Source: Acidobacteriota bacterium
GTDB taxonomy: Bacteria > Acidobacteriota > Terriglobia > Acidiferrales > UBA7541
Length of the DNA stretch: 64,000 bases
Assembly: GCA_013289955.1 (NCBI GenBank)
Contig: JABCYZ010000024.1
Location: 34,687 to 98,686, forward strand
Direction of reading: 5' to 3'
In this document: one piece after another, positions 57,273 through 64,000 of the stretch
Position numbering within the stretch: the first letter of the stretch is position 1
How the letters are laid out: every line of letters begins with the position of its first letter
Notes under the pieces: generated by a model
Seen by the model: only the letters and a program-made list of their open reading frames with translations
The model's database searches: none
What the model was told of the DNA's origin: nothing
Made by a program: the position numbers and the translations under genes

Positions 57273-57350
57273 CAACAATGGCAGGTTGACGACATTTATC
57301 TACATATGTAGACTTTATGAAGCTTCATCGATATTTGCAGCCGAGAGCGG

Positions 57351-58286
57351 TTGGCCGCCGTTTTCTGCCGGGCGGAGAGAAAATCATTGACGCGATCCCT
57401 GGCAACGACACTCAGAGGCAGAGAGACATTTCTCTGTGCTGGTATCGGCGTGGCGCTTTTTTCTGGACTCCTGTTTGCGGGCGCCCGAGACACGCCGCAA
57501 GTTTATGCAGAGAAGACGCAGGCCTCGGACGCGCCGCTGCCTTCGTTCGAGGTGGCGTCCGTCAAGTTGAACAAATCGCGCTCGCCATTGCCAGGCATTC
57601 ATTTTTTCGACGATACGTTCAATGCCACGATGTCGGCGCGAGGTTTGATCACGTGGGCTTACGGCTTGAAAGGAAATCCGCTCACCTCTGATCAACTTTC
57701 CGGAGGCCCGGACTGGATGAAGGTTGAACTGTACGAGGTCAACGCGAAGATCGAGGACTCCCTGATTTTGGGCGCATGGAAGAAGCTTTCGTGGGACCAA
57801 AAGCGGGATCAAGTCATGCTGATGCTTCGGTCCTTACTCGCTGATCGGTTCCATCTAAGGGTAAGGCACGAGACCAAGGAGCTTCCCGTCTATGCGCTCG
57901 TTTTGGACAAGAAGGGGCCGAAGTTCGCCGAAGATAACGCCCATCCCGAAATTGGGGGAATAAGTGCACGTGGTCGGGGGAAGTTCGAGGCCACCTCCTC
58001 GGATTTCACCACGTTTGTTTCCATTCTTTCCATGCAGCCGGAGTTGGGGGGACGAATAGTTCTGGACAGGACTGGTCTTCAGGGCCACTACAGCTTCACG
58101 TTCCAGTGGACGCCGGAAAACCTGGCTGCAAACGGCAGCCAATCGGCCGCTAACACTTCTTCCGAGTCTTCAGGACCCTCGCTCTTCACGGCACTCCGGG
58201 AGCAGCTTGGGCTGAGACTCGAATCTGTCAAGTCGCCGGTGGATACGATTGTTATCGAACATATAGAGCGGCCAGCCGAGAACTGA
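57351..58286 (+). CDS. TIGR03435-domain protein, copy 4
   Basis: 311 residues if the TTG at 57351 is used. An ATG at 57317 lies in another frame, whose short product MKLHRYLQPRAVG could signal a small frameshift near the start. A hydrophobic segment (FLCAGIGVALFSGLLFAGA) is followed by the domain: FEVASVKLNKSRSPLPG, LSGGPDWMKVELYEVNAK, LLADRFHLRVRHETKELPVY and the end SPVDTIVIEHIERPAEN. It is the most divergent of the three stand-alone copies. Confidence 0.8.
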   Translation: MAAVFCRAERKSLTRSLATTLRGRETFLCAGIGVALFSGLLFAGARDTPQVYAEKTQASDAPLPSFEVASVKLNKSRSPLPGIHFFDDTFNATMSARGLITWAYGLKGNPLTSDQLSGGPDWMKVELYEVNAKIEDSLILGAWKKLSWDQKRDQVMLMLRSLLADRFHLRVRHETKELPVYALVLDKKGPKFAEDNAHPEIGGISARGRGKFEATSSDFTTFVSILSMQPELGGRIVLDRTGLQGHYSFTFQWTPENLAANGSQSAANTSSESSGPSLFTALREQLGLRLESVKSPVDTIVIEHIERPAEN

Positions 58287-58382
58287 AGAGCGCGCGCAGG
58301 GCAGCCAAGTAAGTTTACGGGCTTTGCGTCCGGCTCCCGAGGCTCGTGAAAGGATGGTTTCTCCCTTTTGAGCGTGTCGCGG

Positions 58383-61300
58383 ATGATCCCGAAAGCACGT
58401 GCCCGCATGGCGCGACGGTCAATTCCGCGCCGTGCGATTCTTTGCCTATTTTTGCTGGCGCTTTCCGTTTTCGATCTGGGCGCGTTCCCGGCTTCGGAGT
58501 ACCACGGTCAAGTTACATTCGGAGGCTTACCGGTCCCGGGGGCAACGATAACGGCTGTACAAGGCGAGAAGAAGTTTGTTTCCGTTACCGATCAAGAAGG
58601 GCTCTTTTCATTTCCCGAATTGACGGACGGCACGTGGGCGATAGAAGTCGAGATGCAGGGCTTTTCGACGATCAAACAGGATGTACTCATCGCCCCGGAT
58701 ACTGTTACCGCAAAATGGGAATTGAGCATGCTCCCGCTCGATCTAATCAAGGCGGAGGTCAAATCTCCCGTCGTTGCTACCGCGAGTGGCGCGACGCCTC
58801 CTGCCAAGAGCGAAACCGCGAAACCACAGGACAACAACAAGGCCCCAGAGGCTCGCACACCCGAGGACGATCTCAACCAGCAAGCCTCCGACGGCTTTCT
58901 CATCAACGGAAGCGTGAACAACGGAGCCGCTTCGCCCTTCGCGCAACTTGCGGCATTCGGCAATAATCGCAATGGCTCAAAAGGTCTCTACAACGGCGGA
59001 ATCGGCTTCATTTTCGGGAATTCCGCGCTGGACGCTCGGCCCTTCTCCTTGACCGGGCAAAACACGCCCAAGGCCAGTTACAACCGGATCACCGGTGTGG
59101 CGACGCTTGGCGGCCCCTTGAGAATTCCCCATGTGTGGCAGAAGGGTCCTGAGTTTTTCGTCGGCTACCAATGGACGCGAAATCGCGATGCTTCGACGCA
59201 ATCCGCTTTAGTGCCTGATCTTGAGGAACGGGCGGGAAACTTCTCGAGCGAATTGAACTCCCAGGGGCAACCCGTCCAGATCTTCAATCCGGCTACCGGA
59301 CTGCCCTTCCCGGGCAATATCGTCCCGATCAGCCCGCAGGCGCAAGCCTTGTTGAATTTCTATCCTTTGCCAAACGTTGCCGGTAATCCACGCTATAACT
59401 ATCAAATCCCGATCCTCAGCAACACGCACGAAGACGCCCTGCAATCACGCTTGGATAAGGAACTCAATTCGAGAAATGAGCTGTATGGTGATCTTGCGTT
59501 TCAAAGCTCGCGAGAAGGCAGTCCAAACCTCTTTGGCTTTCTCGATACCACCGATGTGCTGGGCATCAATACCGGAATGCATTGGTCGCACCGCTTCAAC
59601 CAGCGCGTGTTCCTGAATCTTGGATACCGGTTCAGCCGTTTAAGAACCCGGGTCACGCCGTACTGGGAGAATCGCGAAAATATTTCAAGCCAGGCCGGAA
59701 TCACCGGTAACAATCAAGATTCGATGAACTGGGGTCCGCCGACTCTCGCCTTTTCAAGCGGCATCGCGGGATTGTCTGATGCTGAAAGCTCTTTCGATCG
59801 CAACCAGACCGGTGCCCTCTCGGGCGCCCTGTTGTGGAATCGCGACAAGCACAACTTCACGTTTGGAGGTGACTTCCGCAGACAGGAGTTCAATTACCTG
59901 TCGCAGCAGAACCCCCGCGGGACGTTTACCTTCACTGGCGCGGCTACCCAGGGACCTGCAAATGGCGTGGCCGCAGGCGGATCGGATCTGGCCGATTTTC
60001 TGCTGGGAATTCCGGACACGAGTTCCATTGCGTTCGGCAATGCGGATAAATATTTCAGGGAATCTGTCTACGACCTGTTCATGACGGATGATTGGAGGGT
60101 TAGCCCCCAACTCACTGTCAACGCAGGAATTCGATGGGAGTATGGCGCGCCAATTACGGAGCTCTATAACCGCCTGGTGAATTTGGATATCGTCCGCGTT
60201 TTCGCGGCGGCGGCGCCAGTGGTGGCAAACGATCCCGTCGGGCCGCTCACTGGCCAGACATATCCAGATTCGCTTATTCGGCCGGACAAACGAGGGTTCG
60301 AGCCGCGCGTAGGGATTTCGTGGCGTCCTATCTCCGGCTCCTCCGTGGTGGTTCGCGGCGGATATGGAATCTATTACGACACTTCGGTCTATCAAACGAT
60401 AGCTCTCGAAATGGCGCAGCAAGCACCGCTCTCGAAGAGTTTGAGCGTCCAGAACAGTCCTGCATGTCCACTTACGCTCGCAAACGGATTCAACACATGC
60501 CCTTCGGTCACTCCCGACACCTTTGCTGTCGATCCGAATTTCCGCCCCGGCTACGCCCAGAACTGGAATTTGTCTTTGCAACGCGACCTGCCCGGCTCTC
60601 TGCTACTGACCGCAACATATCTTGGTATCAAGGGAACCGACGGAGTCCAGGAGTTCCTGCCGAATACCTTTCCGATTGGGGGCACTAACCCTTGCTCGGC
60701 CTGTCCCGTTGGATTCGCTTACCTCGCTTCGGGTGGCAATTCGACGCGCCAAGCTGGTCAAATCCAGTTGCGGCGCAGATTGCACAACGGTCTTACGGCG
60801 ACGGTCCAGTACGTTTTCTCGAAATCCATCGACGATGACTCCGCACTCGGAGGTCAGGGGGCAACGGCGGTGACCCAAAACACGCCCCAGAGCCCATTTA
60901 GCACGAGCACGATCGTGGCCGGAAGTACAAGCCAGAGTTCTCCCGCCATCGCTCAGAACTGGCTTGATTTAAGGGCAGAACGCGGGCTCTCGACTTTCGA
61001 TCAGCGACATCTCCTGAACACGCAACTGCAGTACACAACAGGCATGGGACTAAAGGGAGAAACGCTTTTAAGAGGTTGGAAGGGAGCGCTTTTTAAAGAG
61101 TGGACGCTCCTCACGCAGATCACAGTCGGCAGTGGATTGCCACAGTCACCCATCTATCTTGCAGCGGTGCCGGGCACAGGAGTTACCGGGAGCATCCGGC
61201 CAAACTACACCGGCGCGCCGCTTTATGCCGCCCCTCGAGGTCTTGCTCTGAATCCGGCGGCTTACACGGAGCCCTTGCCGGGCGAGTGGGGAGACGCGGG

Positions 61301-61529
61301 AAGGAATTCGATCATCGGCCCCGCTCAGTTCACTCTGAACGCGTCGATGGGGCGCACATTCCGGTTGAACGGCCGATGGAATCTCGATCTGCGCGTGGAT
61401 TCTACGAACCTTCTCAACCACGTCACGTTTACAACCTGGGACACCGTCATTAACAGCGCGCAATTCGGATTGCCGACTGCCGCCAACGCTATGCGCAGCC
61501 TAGAAACCACGCTGCGCGTGAGGTTCTGA
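58383..61529 (+). CDS. TonB-dependent receptor-like outer-membrane protein (second Oar type)
   Basis: About 1048 residues from ATG 58383; TTG 58368 or ATG 58407 are alternatives. A signal peptide (ILCLFLLALSVFDLG) precedes a carboxypeptidase-regulatory domain (YHGQVTFGGLPVPGATITA). A low-complexity linker, a weakly conserved plug and a long barrel ending with Phe (LETTLRVRF) follow. No clear TonB box is visible. It lies directly before the VWFA gene, 3 bases apart, so both belong to one transcript. Import or surface-assembly roles are both possible. Confidence 0.85.
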   Translation: MIPKARARMARRSIPRRAILCLFLLALSVFDLGAFPASEYHGQVTFGGLPVPGATITAVQGEKKFVSVTDQEGLFSFPELTDGTWAIEVEMQGFSTIKQDVLIAPDTVTAKWELSMLPLDLIKAEVKSPVVATASGATPPAKSETAKPQDNNKAPEARTPEDDLNQQASDGFLINGSVNNGAASPFAQLAAFGNNRNGSKGLYNGGIGFIFGNSALDARPFSLTGQNTPKASYNRITGVATLGGPLRIPHVWQKGPEFFVGYQWTRNRDASTQSALVPDLEERAGNFSSELNSQGQPVQIFNPATGLPFPGNIVPISPQAQALLNFYPLPNVAGNPRYNYQIPILSNTHEDALQSRLDKELNSRNELYGDLAFQSSREGSPNLFGFLDTTDVLGINTGMHWSHRFNQRVFLNLGYRFSRLRTRVTPYWENRENISSQAGITGNNQDSMNWGPPTLAFSSGIAGLSDAESSFDRNQTGALSGALLWNRDKHNFTFGGDFRRQEFNYLSQQNPRGTFTFTGAATQGPANGVAAGGSDLADFLLGIPDTSSIAFGNADKYFRESVYDLFMTDDWRVSPQLTVNAGIRWEYGAPITELYNRLVNLDIVRVFAAAAPVVANDPVGPLTGQTYPDSLIRPDKRGFEPRVGISWRPISGSSVVVRGGYGIYYDTSVYQTIALEMAQQAPLSKSLSVQNSPACPLTLANGFNTCPSVTPDTFAVDPNFRPGYAQNWNLSLQRDLPGSLLLTATYLGIKGTDGVQEFLPNTFPIGGTNPCSACPVGFAYLASGGNSTRQAGQIQLRRRLHNGLTATVQYVFSKSIDDDSALGGQGATAVTQNTPQSPFSTSTIVAGSTSQSSPAIAQNWLDLRAERGLSTFDQRHLLNTQLQYTTGMGLKGETLLRGWKGALFKEWTLLTQITVGSGLPQSPIYLAAVPGTGVTGSIRPNYTGAPLYAAPRGLALNPAAYTEPLPGEWGDAGRNSIIGPAQFTLNASMGRTFRLNGRWNLDLRVDSTNLLNHVTFTTWDTVINSAQFGLPTAANAMRSLETTLRVRF

Positions 61530-61532
61530 GCG

Positions 61533-63641
61533 ATGCGAACTGTCGTTGCCGCCATGTTGATATGGGCCCTGGCTGCCGGCCGGCAGCAGATAGGCCAAAA
61601 TGCGCCGTCCAAAGGAAGCCAGACCCCCTCAATCAACGTCAGTACGCAGCTGGTCGTAGAGACCGTCGTGGTCAAAGACAAGAAAGGAAATTCGCTCGAG
61701 GGACTGACGGCGAAGGATTTCATCGTCACCGAGGACGGAGTGCCACAGGCCATCGCCTTCTTCGAGCACGAAAAACTGCCGGAGACTCCCGGCCTTGCGC
61801 CAGGAGGTCCGTCCGAGCCTGAAAATATCACTATCTACCACAAGCTCGCGATGACTCGCATTTCGCCAGAGGCACCTGGAAATATCCGGTACAAAAACCG
61901 CCGCCTCATGGCTTTGTACTTCGACATGACGGCCATGCCGCCCGGCGACCAGCTGCGCTCATTGGTTGCGGCCAAGAAGTTTATCCAGACGCAGATGACC
62001 CCGGCGGATCTCGTTTCCATCCTGAGATATTCCGGCGGTGCGGTCGAGGTGCTTCAAGACTTCACCGACGACCGTAATCGGCTATCGAGCATCATCGAAA
62101 CAATGGTAGTGGGTGAGGACCAGGCGTGGGAAGAGTCTCCGGACGATGCCAGCACCTCCGATGTCGGGGCTGCCTTCGGTCAGGATGACAGCGAGTTTAA
62201 CATCTTCAATACCGATCGCCAGTTGGCCGCGCTCGAAACAGCGGCCAAGATGCTGGGGCAACTTAGCGAGAAGAAATCCCTGGTCTACTTCGCCAGCGGC
62301 CTGAGATTGAATGCTTTGAATAACCAGGCGCAACTCCATGCCACCATCGATACCGCGATCCGTGCCGGAGTGTCGTTCTGGCCGATCGACGCACGCGGTT
62401 TGGTAGCAGCGGCTCCACTGGGAGACGCTACCGTAGGATCACCGGGCAACGCGGGGATGTACACCGGGGCTTCGGCCCTGGCTGTGACGAACAACTTCCA
62501 GCAGTCGCAAGATACGCTTTACGCTCTCGCAGGTGACACCGGCGGAAAAGCTCTGCTCGACTACAACGACCTGACGAAGGGAATCGTGGAGGCCCAGCAC
62601 GCCGTTTCGAGCTACTACATTCTCGGGTACTACACGAGCAACGGCGTCCAGGACGGAAAATTCCGGCGCGTCAACATTTCGCTGGAAGCGAAGCTATCCG
62701 CAAATCTCGATTATCGCCACGGCTACTATGCCGGCAAACAGTTCAGCAAATTCACGGCAACCGATAAGGAGCGGCAACTTGAAGATGCGCTCATGCTCGA
62801 CGATCCGATTACAGAACTCACCATCGCAATGGAAATCGATTATTTCCAGTTGAACCGGGCCGAATATTTCGTTCCGATTGTCGTAAAAATTCCAGGACGG
62901 GAACTCGCCATCGCCAAGCGCAGGGGTGCCGAGCGCACTCTCATTGATTTCATCGGCGAAATCAAGGACGACTATGGCGGCAGCATGACGATCACCAACG
63001 TTCGAGACAAGGTAAACATCAAACTCAGCGACGAGACGGCCATCGAACTATCCAAACGGCCGATTGAATACGACACCGGCTTCACCCTTCTCCCCGGAAA
63101 ATACACCATCAAGTTTCTCGCCCGGGACGCCGAAACTGGAAGGATAGGCACGTTTCAAACGACCTTTGTCATTCCCAATCTGAACAAAGAGGAAAAGCGA
63201 ATCCCCATCAGCTCCGTCGTTCTGAGCAGCCAGCGCATCGACCTTAAGGATGCGCTCTATAACGCAGACAAAAAGAAGGATAGGGAGGAGACTGTCAACC
63301 CGCTGGTAGTAAACGGCCAGAAACTAATTCCCAGCGTGACTCGCGTGTTCAGCAAGAGCAAGGCCATGTATGTCTACCTTCAGGCCTACGAGCCGACTGC
63401 TCCGAACACGGAACCGTTGGTTGCGTTTGTGAGCTTCTCTAACGCACAAACCAAGGTCTTTGAAACGCAACCGATGGAGGTGGTCGACGGCCTGAATAAC
63501 CGGCTGAAAACGATGCCCCTCAGCTTCACCGTCACCCTGGATCAGCTTCCGGTGGGCAAATATGATTTCCAGGTGACCGTATTGGACCCCACCAGACAGA
63601 AGGCGACATTTTGGCGCGCTCCTGTCATGGTTGTGCCGTAA
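61533..63641 (+). CDS. VWFA-related acidobacterial protein (TIGR03436)
   Basis: 702 residues with an export signal (about 1-17). An N-terminal beta domain, VSTQLVVETVVVKDKKGNSL followed by GLTAKDFIVTEDGVPQ, is the hallmark of TIGR03436 proteins, followed by a von Willebrand A-like fold (LMALYFDMTAMPPGDQ; the usual MIDAS DxSxS reads DMTAM). Later beta-rich domains cover about 410-700. The weakened MIDAS suggests that metal binding may be altered. Such proteins are numerous in Acidobacteriota and of unknown function, probably surface or periplasmic adhesion. Confidence 0.88.
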   Translation: MRTVVAAMLIWALAAGRQQIGQNAPSKGSQTPSINVSTQLVVETVVVKDKKGNSLEGLTAKDFIVTEDGVPQAIAFFEHEKLPETPGLAPGGPSEPENITIYHKLAMTRISPEAPGNIRYKNRRLMALYFDMTAMPPGDQLRSLVAAKKFIQTQMTPADLVSILRYSGGAVEVLQDFTDDRNRLSSIIETMVVGEDQAWEESPDDASTSDVGAAFGQDDSEFNIFNTDRQLAALETAAKMLGQLSEKKSLVYFASGLRLNALNNQAQLHATIDTAIRAGVSFWPIDARGLVAAAPLGDATVGSPGNAGMYTGASALAVTNNFQQSQDTLYALAGDTGGKALLDYNDLTKGIVEAQHAVSSYYILGYYTSNGVQDGKFRRVNISLEAKLSANLDYRHGYYAGKQFSKFTATDKERQLEDALMLDDPITELTIAMEIDYFQLNRAEYFVPIVVKIPGRELAIAKRRGAERTLIDFIGEIKDDYGGSMTITNVRDKVNIKLSDETAIELSKRPIEYDTGFTLLPGKYTIKFLARDAETGRIGTFQTTFVIPNLNKEEKRIPISSVVLSSQRIDLKDALYNADKKKDREETVNPLVVNGQKLIPSVTRVFSKSKAMYVYLQAYEPTAPNTEPLVAFVSFSNAQTKVFETQPMEVVDGLNNRLKTMPLSFTVTLDQLPVGKYDFQVTVLDPTRQKATFWRAPVMVVP

Positions 63642-64000
63642 CTTCCGAAAGCGCATAGCATAGCTCCCGTTCGCTCCTGCCCATCACGTCGTTCGTTTCT
63701 ACATCCGATTGCCAAGCCCGAAGGATCTATTGAGGTTCAGAAACGGGGTTCGGGAGGTCTGGCAATGAGGACGGTCGGCAGCATCAAACTACTTCGAACC
63801 GGACTTCTGACACGGACTCACCGAATGGTCCTTCCTCCACGAATCCGGTTTTCCGAGCGCAAGGTCAGAGTGACTAGCCCGCTTAATTCATCAGAGGCGA
63901 GAATCGTAGCGCGGAAAGCGCATTGATGACAGGGGGAAGGATCGCGCTCAGTAGTCGACCTTTATAAAGGTTTGTTTTTCCTTTGTTTTGAGCTCACGAA
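63642..64000. other. Right-end stretch, no gene seen
   Basis: About 360 bases after the VWFA gene to the window edge. No ORF with a start signal, RNA gene or terminator with a T run was seen. Confidence 0.4.

Overview
The window reads as chromosomal DNA of a soil-type Acidobacteriota (Terriglobia/Solibacter-like). This rests on family content: four copies of the acidobacterial TIGR03435 domain, a VWFA-related TIGR03436 protein, two very long TonB-receptor-like proteins with N-terminal carboxypeptidase-regulatory domains, a BlaI/BlaR1-type pair, a tricorn-like protease and a large membrane patatin. No rRNA operon, complete tRNA, CRISPR array or intact transposase was seen.

Layout. 0-17.8 kb holds ordinary chromosomal genes: tricorn-like protease end, a lipoprotein, DyP peroxidase, MarR regulator, DoxX-like protein, MBL-fold hydrolase, patatin, a Ser/Thr kinase gene with an internal deletion, and a MASE1-GAF hybrid histidine kinase. 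17.8-24.4 kb has a gene-poor stretch with a consensus promoter in front of a large inverted repeat, two small zinc-binding proteins, and a 1521-residue SF1 helicase-nuclease. 24.4-40.7 kb is the most interesting part. It opens with two divergent HTH/S24-like regulators, one of them a tandem duplication. A lasso-type RiPP cluster follows: PqqD-like recognition element, phosphotransferase, transglutaminase-like leader peptidase, asparagine-synthetase-like cyclase, a CYCPCG-motif secreted protein, and an unannotated 49-codon precursor gene (32106-32255) with a perfect Shine-Dalgarno and a terminator. Converging on it from the right is an opposite-strand series: ECF sigma, anti-sigma, TonB-receptor-like protein, S9 prolyl-oligopeptidase-like enzyme. 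That layout resembles proteobacterial lasso loci, where such genes take up and hydrolyse the peptide.

41-45.7 kb is an accessory island: XRE regulator, a 2-TM protein overlapping a TIR-domain gene, a HipBA toxin-antitoxin pair with repeated palindromic operators, and a DUF3800 protein. It ends at a 28-nt tRNA 3' end that looks like an attachment-site remnant. 46-53 kb has a 5'-truncated AraC regulator, a DUF6188-like protein, a GH9 glycoside hydrolase and a HEAT-like secreted protein. 53.2-63.6 kb is a same-strand run: BlaI repressor, an M56 protease fused to TIGR03435, three more TIGR03435 proteins, a TonB-receptor-like protein and a VWFA protein.

All functional statements come from reading motifs and recalling families; no database search was possible.
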